NCBI RefSeq assembly: GCF_026625885.1
Contig: NZ_CP113068.1
Location: 1,612,001 to 1,676,000, forward strand
DNA from: Roseateles sp. SL47
GTDB lineage: Bacteria > Pseudomonadota > Gammaproteobacteria > Burkholderiales > Burkholderiaceae_C
DNA: 64,000 nt
Direction: 5' to 3'
Shown: one piece after another, positions 53,036 through 60,897 of the stretch
How positions within the stretch are numbered: the stretch's first letter is position 1
Layout: every line of letters starts with the position of its first letter
Program-made: the position numbers and the translations under genes
Notes under the pieces: model-generated
The model's database searches: none
The model's input: the letters and a program-made list of their open reading frames with translations, nothing else
What the model was told of the DNA's origin: nothing

Positions 53036-53923
53036 ATGAGAACCTTCAATACCCTGCTGCTGCGCGAGTGGCTTCAATACCGTTGGGGCTGGGCCGGCAT
53101 CGTGCTGATCCCGGTGATCGTGCTGCTGGCACTGGTGCCCTTCAGTCAGGTGGCCGGCGTGGAAACGATGGCGCCGGAACCGATCGCCCTCATCAGCGCG
53201 GGGCTGACCATGGGCCTGGTGATGGCCATCACCCTCGCCACATCGTTCTATCAACTGATGGCCCTGCCGAGACGCGATCAGCAGGATCGCTCGATCGAAT
53301 TCTGGAAATCCCTGCCCGGCACCGACAGCCAGAGTCTGGCTGCACCTCTGCTGGCGCATGCCCTGCTGCTGCCCCTGAGCGCCCTGGTGCTGGCCACGGC
53401 CGGGGGCGCGCTGGTGGGGGCGGCGATGGCCTTCAAGGAACTGGGCCCGGACGGACTGCGGCAGATGCAGTGGGCCGGGTTGGGCGTGGCTGGCGTGTGG
53501 CTGCTGGCCCGGCTGATGCTGGGGCTGGTGCTTGCCCTGCTGTGGCTCTCACCGTTCCTGCTGGCGCTGATGGCCGCCAGTGCGTGGCTCAAGCGCTGGG
53601 GCGCACCCTTGCTGATGTTCGGCCTGGGGGGACTGATCAAGCTCTATGACGGCCGGGCCCTGATGGAGGTGCTGGGGCGCCAGGTGCTGGGCGCCAAGCT
53701 CTCCCTCATCAGCGGCGCGCCGGGGCTGACGTCCTTCCCGGCAGGCAACACCAGCCTGCCGATGGAAGAGCTGTACGACGCGCTCTATCGCTTCCCGTCC
53801 TGGGCGCCGCAGGACATGCTGCTCGCACTTCAACACATGCTGAGCCCGCAATTCTTCGGCGGGCTGGTGGTGGCAGCCGCGTGCTTCGGGCTGATGGTGT
53901 GGCAGCGCCGTCGGGTGGCGTGA
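53036..53923 (+). CDS. ABC transporter permease
   Basis: This 295-residue membrane protein has six spans: WAGIVLIPVIVLLALVPF, ALISAGLTMGLVMAITLATSF, then a cytosolic loop PRRDQQDRSIEFWKSLPGTDS, typical of ABC-2 permeases of this kind, and further spans ALLLPLSALVLATAGGALVG, VWLLARLMLGLVLALLWLSPFLLALMAA, and FGGLVVAAACFGLMVW at the end. The start ATG at 53036 follows a GGAGA site at the end of the ATPase gene by 19 bases. It should form a homodimer with the preceding ATPase. Confidence 0.9.
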   Translation: MRTFNTLLLREWLQYRWGWAGIVLIPVIVLLALVPFSQVAGVETMAPEPIALISAGLTMGLVMAITLATSFYQLMALPRRDQQDRSIEFWKSLPGTDSQSLAAPLLAHALLLPLSALVLATAGGALVGAAMAFKELGPDGLRQMQWAGLGVAGVWLLARLMLGLVLALLWLSPFLLALMAASAWLKRWGAPLLMFGLGGLIKLYDGRALMEVLGRQVLGAKLSLISGAPGLTSFPAGNTSLPMEELYDALYRFPSWAPQDMLLALQHMLSPQFFGGLVVAAACFGLMVWQRRRVA

Positions 53924-53994
53924 TGATGCGTGGTGGGCCCGTGATGGGCCAGGGCGGCCCGGTATTGGGTGTCGCCGCTGAAACGCGGCGCTGC

Positions 53995-54219
53995 TCAGGC
54001 CAGCGCAGGGCCGCAGGTGGTCCAGTCCGGCGCACGAACCTGACGTAGATCCCCTTCGGCTTCATTCAGCAGCGCCATGGCCGCCCACAGCAGCGCCACC
54101 GCCAGCAGGATGCTGGCAGCGCGCATCAACCGTCGTCGAAAGAGTCGGCGTGCGGCAGCCTGACGTCGTTCCGAGCTTGCGTCCGCCACGGAACCATGGA
54201 GGTGCAAAGGGGCTTTCAT
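53995..54219 (-). CDS. Small single-span membrane protein
   Basis: This 74-residue protein has a charged N-terminal half (SSERRQAAARRLFRRRLMRAA), one hydrophobic span (ILLAVALLWAAMALL) and a short polar tail. An AAGG ribosome site stands about nine bases before the ATG. The many Arg residues before the span fit an N-in topology. It is convergent with the ABC permease gene and lies 37 bases downstream of another tiny membrane gene on the same strand. No family recognised. Confidence 0.55.
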   Translation of the reverse strand: MKAPLHLHGSVADASSERRQAAARRLFRRRLMRAASILLAVALLWAAMALLNEAEGDLRQVRAPDWTTCGPALA

Positions 54220-54256
54220 GGCGATGCCTTGAGGTGAAGCAGAGGGAGATCCGCCC

Positions 54257-54391
54257 TTAGGGCAGCACAGTCCCCAGGCCCCAGAGCAGGGCCGGGTACA
54301 CGGCGCCCCAGGCCACGGCCATGAGGCCGAGAGCCTTGACTCCGATCAGGACAGGTTGTCCGCGCTTGGCGGCTGCAGCAGTCTTCAACAT
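54257..54391 (-). CDS. Very small membrane protein (44 residues)
   Basis: The ATG at 54391 has a strong AAGGAG site, seven bases away; the longer open frame upstream is rejected. The product starts MLKTAAAAKRGQPVLIG, then has one hydrophobic span (VKALGLMAVAWGAVYPALLWGLG). A good ribosome site and a clean span make it more likely real than its length suggests. Function unknown; it may be co-transcribed with the 74-residue gene that follows. Confidence 0.6.
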   Translation of the reverse strand: MLKTAAAAKRGQPVLIGVKALGLMAVAWGAVYPALLWGLGTVLP

Positions 54392-54549
54392 GGTGCTCTC
54401 CTTGAGCTGGCCAACGTACCGTGCAAACGTCGTGCCAGGCCTTTGCGTTGACGGGAGCAACGCCTGCTTGCCGTGCGTTACGCGTGCGTTACTCACGTTC
54501 ACAGCCGGCTTCCGCCAGCTGACGAGCCAAGGCGGCCCGGCTGAGACAC

Positions 54550-55008
54550 TCACGCGTTGCGATCGACCCGCAGCGCCAGCAGCACGGAGGTGTGGGTCTT
54601 CAACACCCCGTCGAACTCCCCGATCTCATCCAGCAATTCGTCCAGCCGCGCCGTGCTTTCTGCTCTGAGCGTGGCCATGTAGTCAAAGGCGCCGCTCACG
54701 GACGCGAGCTGCCGCAATTCCGGCAATCGCGACAGCTTCTTCACCACCTCCCGGCCCGCACGCGGTTCCACGGTGATGCCCACAAACGCCTGCACGCCAC
54801 GTTCCACCGCTGCGCCGCCCAGGCGCACCGTGTAGCCCGCAATCAAGCCGTCCGCCTCCAAGCGCGCCAGCCGAGCCACCACCGTGGTGCGGGCAATGCC
54901 CAATTTCCGTGCCAGGTTGGCCGTGGACTCTCGGGCATTGGCCTGCAGCAGCGTGATCAGGTCACGGTCCAGACGGTCCCTCAGCGAAGGCGGTGTGGAG
55001 TCGCTCAT
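54550..55008 (-). CDS. Lrp/AsnC-family regulator of the adjacent lysine operon (probable)
   Basis: This 152-residue regulator has an N-terminal helix-turn-helix (LDRDLITLLQANARESTANLARKLGIARTTVVARLARLEADGLIAGYTV) and a C-terminal RAM/AsnC effector domain (AFVGITVEPRAGREVVKKLSRLPELRQLASVSGAFDYMATLRAES). The start at 55008 is set by this fold. It is divergent from the four-gene catabolic operon that begins at 55178. Lrp-type regulators beside amino-acid catabolic genes usually sense the substrate or product, so lysine or aminoadipate is a reasonable effector, but this is inference. Confidence 0.92.
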   Translation of the reverse strand: MSDSTPPSLRDRLDRDLITLLQANARESTANLARKLGIARTTVVARLARLEADGLIAGYTVRLGGAAVERGVQAFVGITVEPRAGREVVKKLSRLPELRQLASVSGAFDYMATLRAESTARLDELLDEIGEFDGVLKTHTSVLLALRVDRNA

Positions 55009-55025
55009 GACAAACCCTTGGTTCT

Positions 55026-55100
55026 GACGAAGTGAATGTGGACGATGACGAAACGTCAGGCTAGCAGGCTTTTTCGACGATCTGGTGCTTTCTTTCGTCG
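55026..55100. promoter_or_regulatory. Array of GACGA half sites between the Lrp gene and the lysine operon
   Basis: GACGA occurs at 55026-55030, 55041-55045, 55047-55051 and 55076-55080, with TCGTC at 55095-55099. Two of these make inverted repeats: TGACG-AAA-CGTCA (55046-55058) and CGACGA with TCGTCG (55075-55080, 55095-55100). Lrp-type octamers bind such spaced arrays. The space is 169 bases long and holds both start regions. Confidence 0.55.
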
Positions 55101-55177
55101 CCAGCCCTGGGGAGACTGCGGACAGCTTTGCAAAAACGCTTCGCTCGCATCTCAAACCAGGAACAAGGAGTCGACTC

Positions 55178-56272
55178 ATGAAAGTGGCACTGCTGGGCGC
55201 CGGACACATCGGCCAGACCATCGCGCGCCTGCTGCACGGCAGCGGGGATTACCAGGTCACCGTGATGGACCGCAATGCACAGGCCCTGGCCCTGCTGGCC
55301 AGGGAAGGCATTGGCACCCAGCAGGTGGACACCGAGCACCAGCCGGCCCTGGCCGCCGCGCTGCGTGGGCAGCAGACGGTGGTGAATGCGTTGCCCTACC
55401 ACCTGGCGATTCCAGCCGCCCACATGGCGCTGGAGGCGGGCTGCCACTATTTCGACCTGACCGAAGACGTTGCCGCCACCCAGGAAATCAAGCGCATCGC
55501 CGAAGGCGCCAAGACCGCCTTCATGCCGCAGTGCGGCCTGGCGCCCGGCTTCATCGGCATCGTGGCCCATCATCTGGCCAAGCGCTTCGATGAACTGCAG
55601 GACGTGAAGATGCGGGTCGGTGCCCTGCCGGCCTTCCCCACCAACGCCCTCAAATACAACCTGACCTGGAGCGTGGATGGGCTGATCAATGAGTACTGCC
55701 ATCCCTGCGAGGCCATCCACGACGGCCAGGCCATCTCGGCGCTGCCGCTGGAAGGGCTGGAGCATTTCTCGCTGGACGGGACCGAGTATGAAGCGTTCAA
55801 CACCTCCGGCGGCCTCGGCACGCTTTGCGAAACCTGGGCCGGCCAGGTGCGCAACCTGGACTACAAGACCGTTCGCTACCCCGGCCACCGTGACCTGATG
55901 ATGTTGCTGCTGGACGACCTGCAGCTCAAAAACGACCAGCAGACCCTCAAGGACATCATGCGCCGCAGCATGCCGGCCACCATGCAGGACGTGGTGCTGG
56001 TGTTTGTCACCGTGTCCGGCATGAAGAACGGCATGCTGATGCAGGAAGTCTTCGCGCGGAAGATCTTTGCCCAGCGGGAAGGTGATCAGCCGCTGTCGGC
56101 CATCCAGATCACCACGGCCGCTGGCATCTGCGCCGCCGTGGACCTGTTCCGCGAAGGCCGCCTGCCGCCAAGCGGCTTCATCCGGCAGGAAGAAGTGGCC
56201 CTGCCTGATTTCCTGGCCAACCGCTTCGGCCAGGCCTATCAGCAGTCTCGTCAGGTGGAGTCCATCGGCTGA
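55178..56272 (+). CDS. Saccharopine-dehydrogenase-family protein, probable L-lysine 6-dehydrogenase
   Basis: This 364-residue oxidoreductase has a Rossmann motif GAGHIG at residues 7-12, an LTEDVAATQEIKRIAEGAKTAFMPQCGLAPG region typical of the saccharopine dehydrogenase-like fold, and FPTNALKYNLTWSVDGLINEY with the substrate-side residues. It has an AAGGAG site before the ATG. Within this fold some proteins are L-lysine 6-dehydrogenases, which oxidise the epsilon-amino group to give aminoadipate semialdehyde/piperideine-6-carboxylate. The next gene codes the enzyme that would use that product, which is the main reason for the assignment. Saccharopine dehydrogenase proper is the other option; no lysine-ketoglutarate reductase partner is present. 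Confidence 0.75.
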   Translation: MKVALLGAGHIGQTIARLLHGSGDYQVTVMDRNAQALALLAREGIGTQQVDTEHQPALAAALRGQQTVVNALPYHLAIPAAHMALEAGCHYFDLTEDVAATQEIKRIAEGAKTAFMPQCGLAPGFIGIVAHHLAKRFDELQDVKMRVGALPAFPTNALKYNLTWSVDGLINEYCHPCEAIHDGQAISALPLEGLEHFSLDGTEYEAFNTSGGLGTLCETWAGQVRNLDYKTVRYPGHRDLMMLLLDDLQLKNDQQTLKDIMRRSMPATMQDVVLVFVTVSGMKNGMLMQEVFARKIFAQREGDQPLSAIQITTAAGICAAVDLFREGRLPPSGFIRQEEVALPDFLANRFGQAYQQSRQVESIG

Positions 56273-56286
56273 AGGAGAATCGACCC

Positions 56287-57792
56287 ATGAGCATTGCAAG
56301 CACCGATCTGCTGGCCGCCCTGGGCGTGCCGAGCACCGCCTTCACCGGCGGCTCCCTGACTGTCCGCAGCCCCATCGACGGCGCCGTGATTGGCGCGGTG
56401 CCGGAGGCCGCCGCCGCCGCCATGAGCGAGGCCGTGGGCCGTGCCCACACCGCCTTCCTGGCCTGGCGCCAGGTGCCCGCCCCCAAGCGTGGGGAACTGG
56501 TCCGCCTGTTTGGCGAGGAACTGCGCACCCACAAGGCAGACCTGGCCCGTCTGGTCTCGCTGGAAGCCGGCAAGGTGACCAGCGAAGGCGAGGGCGAAGT
56601 GCAGGAGATGATCGACATCTGCGATTTCGCAGTCGGCCTCTCCCGCCAGTTGCACGGGCTGACCATTGCCAGCGAGCGCCCCGGCCACCGCATGATGGAG
56701 CAGTACCTGCCCCTGGGGGTGGTGGGCATCATTTCCGCCTTTAATTTCCCGGTGGCGGTGTGGGCCTGGAACTCCGCGCTGGCCCTGGTGTGTGGGGACA
56801 CCTGCATCTGGAAGCCCAGCGAAAAGACGCCGTTGACGGCCCTGGCCACGCAGGCGCTGTTTGAGAAGGCGGTGGCCCGTTATGCCGGCGCCCCTGCGCA
56901 TCTGTCGCAGGTGGTGGTGGGCGGTGCCGCTGTGGGCGAGACCCTGGTGGACAACCCCCGTGTGGCCCTGGTGTCGGCCACGGGGTCCACCCGCATGGGC
57001 CGCGCCGTGGGGCCCCGCGTGGCCGCGCGTTTTGGCCGCTGCCTGCTGGAACTGGGCGGCAACAACGCCATCATCGTCACCCCCAGCGCCGACCTGGATC
57101 TGGCGGTGCGCGGCATTTTGTTCGGTGCCTACGGCACGGCCGGCCAGCGCTGCACCACCACGCGTCGTGTGATTGCGCATGAATCCATCCATGACGAGCT
57201 GGTCCAGCGGCTGGAGCGCGCCCGCGCCCAACTCAAGATCGGCAGCCCGATCGAAGCCGGCAACCTCATCGGCCCGCTGATCGACAAGGCCGCGTTTGAT
57301 GCCATGCAGGCAGCACTGGCGGCCGCTCGGGCGCAGGGCGGGGAAGTGACCGGTGGCGAGCGTGCGCTGGCGTCGCGTTATCCGGAAGCCTGGTATGCCG
57401 TGCCCGCGCTGGTGCGCATGCCGGCGCAGACGGCGGTGGTGCGCCAGGAAACCTTCGCCCCCATCCTCTACACCCTTCAATACAAGACGCTGGACGAAGC
57501 CATTGCGCTGCAAAACGATGTGCCGCAGGGCTTGTCTTCGGCCATCTTCACCAACGACATCCGTGAGGCCGAAACCTTTGTCAGCGCCACCGGGTCTGAC
57601 TGCGGTATCGCCAACGTGAACATCGGCACCTCCGGCGCCGAGATCGGCGGGGCCTTTGGCGGGGAGAAGGAAACCGGCGGTGGCCGCGAGTCCGGCTCTG
57701 ATGCCTGGAAGGCCTACATGCGCCGCACCACCAATACCGTCAACTATTCGCGCGAGTTGCCGCTGGCGCAGGGTGTGAAGTTCGATGTCTGA
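56287..57792 (+). CDS. amaB: Aldehyde dehydrogenase of the ALDH7 family, probable piperideine-6-carboxylate dehydrogenase
   Basis: This 501-residue dehydrogenase has Glu255 (LLELGGNNA) and the catalytic Cys289 (GTAGQRCTT). The SAFNFPVAVWAWNSALALVCG and GGAFGGEKETGGGRESGSDAWKAYMRR stretches are characteristic of ALDH7/antiquitin, whose bacterial members oxidise aminoadipate semialdehyde (in equilibrium with piperideine-6-carboxylate) to 2-aminoadipate using NAD. A GGAGAA site precedes the start, 14 bases after the previous stop. The symbol is given by family and context; the substrate is inferred. Its C terminus overlaps the next gene by eight bases. Confidence 0.88.
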   Translation: MSIASTDLLAALGVPSTAFTGGSLTVRSPIDGAVIGAVPEAAAAAMSEAVGRAHTAFLAWRQVPAPKRGELVRLFGEELRTHKADLARLVSLEAGKVTSEGEGEVQEMIDICDFAVGLSRQLHGLTIASERPGHRMMEQYLPLGVVGIISAFNFPVAVWAWNSALALVCGDTCIWKPSEKTPLTALATQALFEKAVARYAGAPAHLSQVVVGGAAVGETLVDNPRVALVSATGSTRMGRAVGPRVAARFGRCLLELGGNNAIIVTPSADLDLAVRGILFGAYGTAGQRCTTTRRVIAHESIHDELVQRLERARAQLKIGSPIEAGNLIGPLIDKAAFDAMQAALAAARAQGGEVTGGERALASRYPEAWYAVPALVRMPAQTAVVRQETFAPILYTLQYKTLDEAIALQNDVPQGLSSAIFTNDIREAETFVSATGSDCGIANVNIGTSGAEIGGAFGGEKETGGGRESGSDAWKAYMRRTTNTVNYSRELPLAQGVKFDV

Positions 57793-58900
57793 GTTGGGAA
57801 CGATCCAAACGTCCTCCGCTGCTCCCCAGGCCGCCTCTCTGGCGGCTGCGGCAACACAGGGGCAGGCGGTGGAGCAGACGGGTGTCTTCCGGCTGCTGAC
57901 GGTGGCGCTGGGGGAGGTACTGGCTCGCCAGGCCTTTGCGCAGTTGCATGTGGTGCCTGCATTGCTGCGCCCGGTGGAGGCGTGGGTGAGCCGCGCCGAA
58001 CTGGCGCAGGCCCTGAACATGGCGCTGTTCCTCGACGTCACCCGGCGGGTGCCGATGGCGTCGGCCTATGTGGCGGACCTGCAGCGGGCCGGCGAGCGGC
58101 TCGTGTTTGACCATGGCGCGTTGCGCACGGTGGCCTGGCCGAGTGGCCAGCTCCCGCCCGGCGAAGCCTCCATCACACGTGTGCTGCGGCCGTTGGGATT
58201 CGAGATGGCGGCCACCTATCCGCTGCCTCGGCTGAAGATGACCGGTCGGGCCTGGCGTCATGCCGACCTGCCGGAGGACGTGGCGCAGTACTTTGTCTCC
58301 GAACTGCATCCGGAGCGTTTCTCCGAAGGCTTCCAGGCGACGGTGACGCGGGTGTTGTCCACATCGCGAGATCCGCTGTCGCCGGCCGACCTCGCCTTGC
58401 TGGAGCAACTCGCGCGTGACCGGCAGTTGCCCTTTGCAGCGGCGGAGGTCCTGTTGCCGCATCTCATCGCCTGCTTTGCGCGCCACCATGGGCTGTTTGA
58501 AGCGGACGACTATCAGCAACTGCTGAGCGAGTCTGCAGAAATGGCCTGGATCGCCACCGAGGGCCAGGCTTTTAACCATGCCACCGACCGTGTGGCCGAC
58601 GTCGCCGCAGTGGCCGAGGCGCAGCGGGCGCTGGGCCGGCCAGTGAAGGACAGTGTGGAAACCTCGGCCACCGGCCGCGTGCGCCAGACCGCCTTCCGCG
58701 CAGCACGGGTGATGCGCGAGTTTCACGACCGTGGGCAGCGGGTGATGCTGGAAGTGCCTGGCAGCTTCCATGAGTTCATCCAGCGTGAGCCCTTGCCCGG
58801 CTCCACGGCACTGGACCTGGCGTTTGACGCGGGCAATGCCACCGGCATCTTCAAGATGACCGCCGGACGTGCCACCACCGACGAGGCTCCGACATGCTGA
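57785..58900 (+). CDS. DUF1338 protein, probable 2-oxoadipate dioxygenase/decarboxylase (HglS-like)
   Basis: This 371-residue protein starts eight bases inside the end of the ALDH gene. DUF1338 features are visible: the DHGALRTV motif with His110 and Arg114, the FNHATDRV motif with His265, and PGSFHEFIQRE with Glu331. The spacings (His-x3-Arg, about 155 residues to the second His, about 66 to the Glu) match, from memory, the metal ligands His70, His226, Glu294 and the Arg74 of the P. putida enzyme HglS. That enzyme converts 2-oxoadipate with oxygen to D-2-hydroxyglutarate. This protein is shorter than HglS (about 460), so it belongs to a different DUF1338 branch; activity is inferred from motif and operon. 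Confidence 0.82.
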   Translation: MSELGTIQTSSAAPQAASLAAAATQGQAVEQTGVFRLLTVALGEVLARQAFAQLHVVPALLRPVEAWVSRAELAQALNMALFLDVTRRVPMASAYVADLQRAGERLVFDHGALRTVAWPSGQLPPGEASITRVLRPLGFEMAATYPLPRLKMTGRAWRHADLPEDVAQYFVSELHPERFSEGFQATVTRVLSTSRDPLSPADLALLEQLARDRQLPFAAAEVLLPHLIACFARHHGLFEADDYQQLLSESAEMAWIATEGQAFNHATDRVADVAAVAEAQRALGRPVKDSVETSATGRVRQTAFRAARVMREFHDRGQRVMLEVPGSFHEFIQREPLPGSTALDLAFDAGNATGIFKMTAGRATTDEAPTC

Positions 58901-60303
58901 CCGCGCTGCTGGCTCAGGCGCGCGGCCTGTGTGGGGACGCTCATGTGCAGGAGGGCGCCGGCATCGAGCCGCGTTATTTGCAACCGGCCCGGTATGGCGC
59001 AGGGCAGGCGGCGTGCATGGTGCGCCCCTCCAGCGTGGCGGAAGTCTCCGCGCTGATGGCCCTTGCGGCCGACCATGGGGTGCGGGTGATTGCCCAGGGC
59101 GCGCACACAGGGCTGGTGCGCGCCGGCACACCGACGGACGCGCAGCGGGATCTGCTGTTGAGCACCGAACGGCTCAAGCAGGTCTTTGAGCTGGATCTGC
59201 TGGACCGGACCTTGCGGCTGTCGGCGGGCTATCGGCTGTCTGAAGTGAATGAACGGCTGGCCGAGCACGGCTTGTGGTTCCCCGTGGACCTGAGTGCCGA
59301 CCCCAGCATCGGTGGCATGCTGGCCCACAACACCGGCGGTACCCGCATGCTGCGTTATGGAGACGTGCGGGCCAATACCTTGGGGCTGGAAGTGGTGTTG
59401 GCCGAACCGGCGGGGCAGGTGCTGCGGTGTGGCCAGGGCCTGCAGAAGGACAACTCGGCGCTGGCGCTGGGGCATCTGTTCATCGGGTCGTCGGGCAGCC
59501 TGGGTGTCATCACCGAGGCCACGCTCAAGCTGAGCCCACTGCCGCGTCAGCGGGCCGTGGCGCTGGTGGCGCCCAGTGGCCTCGCGCCGGTGTTTCCGCT
59601 CTATCAGACGGTGATGCAGCGCTGGGGTGTGCTGGTGTCGGCCTTTGAGGGCATCAGCCGGGCCGCGCTGGAAGCGGGGCTGCATGGGCAGGATCTGTCC
59701 CGATGGTTCAGTGGCGAGCTGCCGGACTATGCCTTGCTGATTGAACTCAGCAGCGAGCTTCCCTCCGACCAACTCGATCTCCAGGGGCTGCTGCAGGGCT
59801 GGCTGGAAGCTGAGTTTGAGAGCGGCCGGGTGGCAGACGCCGTGCTGGATGCGGACGAGGCCATCTGGGGCCTGCGGCATCGCATCAGCGAAGGGCTGCG
59901 GGTGCAGGGCAAGGTGATCGGGCTGGACCTGTCGCTGCCTCGGCGTGCGTTCATGGTCTTCCGGGAAGAAGGCGCGGCCTGGCTGGCGCTCAACCACCCC
60001 CAACTGCGGCTGGCCGACTTTGGCCATCTGGGCGACGGCGGCCTGCACTTCAACATGGTCTGGCCCAAGGAGGCGGGACCCTTGGACCCGGCGCAAGAAC
60101 TGGCCCTGCGGGAGGGCCTCTATCGGCTGGTGGCGGCGCACGGTGGTTCCATCAGCGCGGAGCATGGTGTGGGACCGCAACTGCAGGAGGCGTATCGGGC
60201 GCATTGGCGTCAGGTCTCGCCTGCGGTGCTGGATTGGGCGGGCCGCGTACAAATGCTCTTTGATCCGCACACACGTTTGGGGGGAACGCAATGGGGCGCA
60301 TAA
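58894..60303 (+). CDS. FAD-linked oxidase, probable D-2-hydroxyglutarate dehydrogenase
   Basis: This 469-residue protein of the GlcD/D-lactate dehydrogenase type starts seven bases inside the preceding gene. The FAD-binding PCMH domain is seen in MVRPSSVAEVSALMALAADHGVRV, AQGAHTGLVRAGTP and DPSIGGMLAHNTGGTRMLRYGDVRANTLG, and the C-terminal substrate domain in FGHLGDGGLHFNMVWPKE, with SAEHGVGPQL near the end. The metal-binding GHLGDGGLH and EHGVG motifs are those of 2-hydroxy-acid dehydrogenases such as YdiJ-N or D2HGDH. In this operon the likely reaction is D-2-hydroxyglutarate to 2-oxoglutarate. No Fe-S domain is fused, unlike YdiJ. Confidence 0.85.
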   Translation: MLTALLAQARGLCGDAHVQEGAGIEPRYLQPARYGAGQAACMVRPSSVAEVSALMALAADHGVRVIAQGAHTGLVRAGTPTDAQRDLLLSTERLKQVFELDLLDRTLRLSAGYRLSEVNERLAEHGLWFPVDLSADPSIGGMLAHNTGGTRMLRYGDVRANTLGLEVVLAEPAGQVLRCGQGLQKDNSALALGHLFIGSSGSLGVITEATLKLSPLPRQRAVALVAPSGLAPVFPLYQTVMQRWGVLVSAFEGISRAALEAGLHGQDLSRWFSGELPDYALLIELSSELPSDQLDLQGLLQGWLEAEFESGRVADAVLDADEAIWGLRHRISEGLRVQGKVIGLDLSLPRRAFMVFREEGAAWLALNHPQLRLADFGHLGDGGLHFNMVWPKEAGPLDPAQELALREGLYRLVAAHGGSISAEHGVGPQLQEAYRAHWRQVSPAVLDWAGRVQMLFDPHTRLGGTQWGA

Positions 60304-60308
60304 AACGC

Positions 60309-60336
60309 TTGCCAACCCCTCCAGCTGTGCTAAAGT
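60309..60336 (+). promoter_or_regulatory. Possible promoter of tRNA-Leu
   Basis: TTGCCA (60309-60314), 16-base spacer, TAAAGT (60331-60336), followed by about 90 bases to the mature tRNA. A leader of this size is plausible but the match is moderate. Confidence 0.35.
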
Positions 60337-60426
60337 CTAATTCTTCGCTGATCAGTGCAGCAAAACAGCAAACAAGCAGCAGCTTGGGAGCTGAAAGCTG
60401 AAGTGGTCAGTGAATAAATCCTGAAA

Positions 60427-60511
<85 letters not shown>

Positions 60512-60517
60512 AATCTG

Positions 60518-60541
60518 AAAGGCCAGCACACGCTGGCCTTT
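60518..60541 (+). terminator. Terminator after tRNA-Leu
   Basis: AAAGGCCAGC (60518-60527), loop ACAC, GCTGGCCTTT (60532-60541). The ten-base stem starts six bases past the CCA end; the T-run is made of the stem's own TTT and a following TCGCATTTC. Confidence 0.85.
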
Positions 60542-60897
60542 CGCATTTCTGCGCGCTGCTGGGCATGTTGAGCATGCGGCCTGCCGTGCCCGAGGCAGGG
60601 CCACCAGTGCGCACGCTGCATCCTCCCCTCACACGGCCGCTCACACGACGCCCCCTCAACGTGCGCCGCTATGTGTGCCGCAACCTGCGCGGCCATGTAC
60701 GCGGCCATGTACGCGCCCATGTACGCGCCCATGTGCGCCCCCCCGGCAAGCCTCAATTTGCGCTGCACGGAGTGCCCCAGTGACTGCACGCGGTGAGTGC
60801 CCCAGTGAGCGCTGCCAGTGAGCGCCTGATGCAGCCCCTCATTTCGCGCTGAACGTCCGTCCCCCCGCTCCCCCGGACATTGCGACAAAATCGGCGC
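60542..60897. other. Intergenic stretch between tRNA-Leu and the LacI gene
   Basis: About 360 bases without a supported gene. It holds the 12-bp tandem repeat at 60688-60735 and two copies of AGTGCCCCAGTGA (60771-60783 and 60796-60808). Short open frames exist on both strands only because the repeat period is a multiple of three. The promoter of the LacI gene should lie in the last 100 bases, but no clear boxes were picked. Confidence 0.5.
60688..60735. repeat. 12-bp tandem repeat (four clear copies)
   Basis: Units CGCGGCCATGTA, CGCGGCCATGTA, CGCGCCCATGTA and CGCGCCCATGTG follow each other without spacer; two weaker units precede them (from about 60664). The unit resembles no known element to me. 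Period 12 keeps all frames open. Confidence 0.85.

Noticed and set aside
60688-60735. CRISPR array
   Set aside because: Units are 12 bases, directly abutting, with no spacers and no cas genes.
60565-60783. Small frame with an HVRG/HVRA repeat
   Set aside because: It exists because the 12-bp repeat keeps every frame open; no ribosome site or flanking protein signal.
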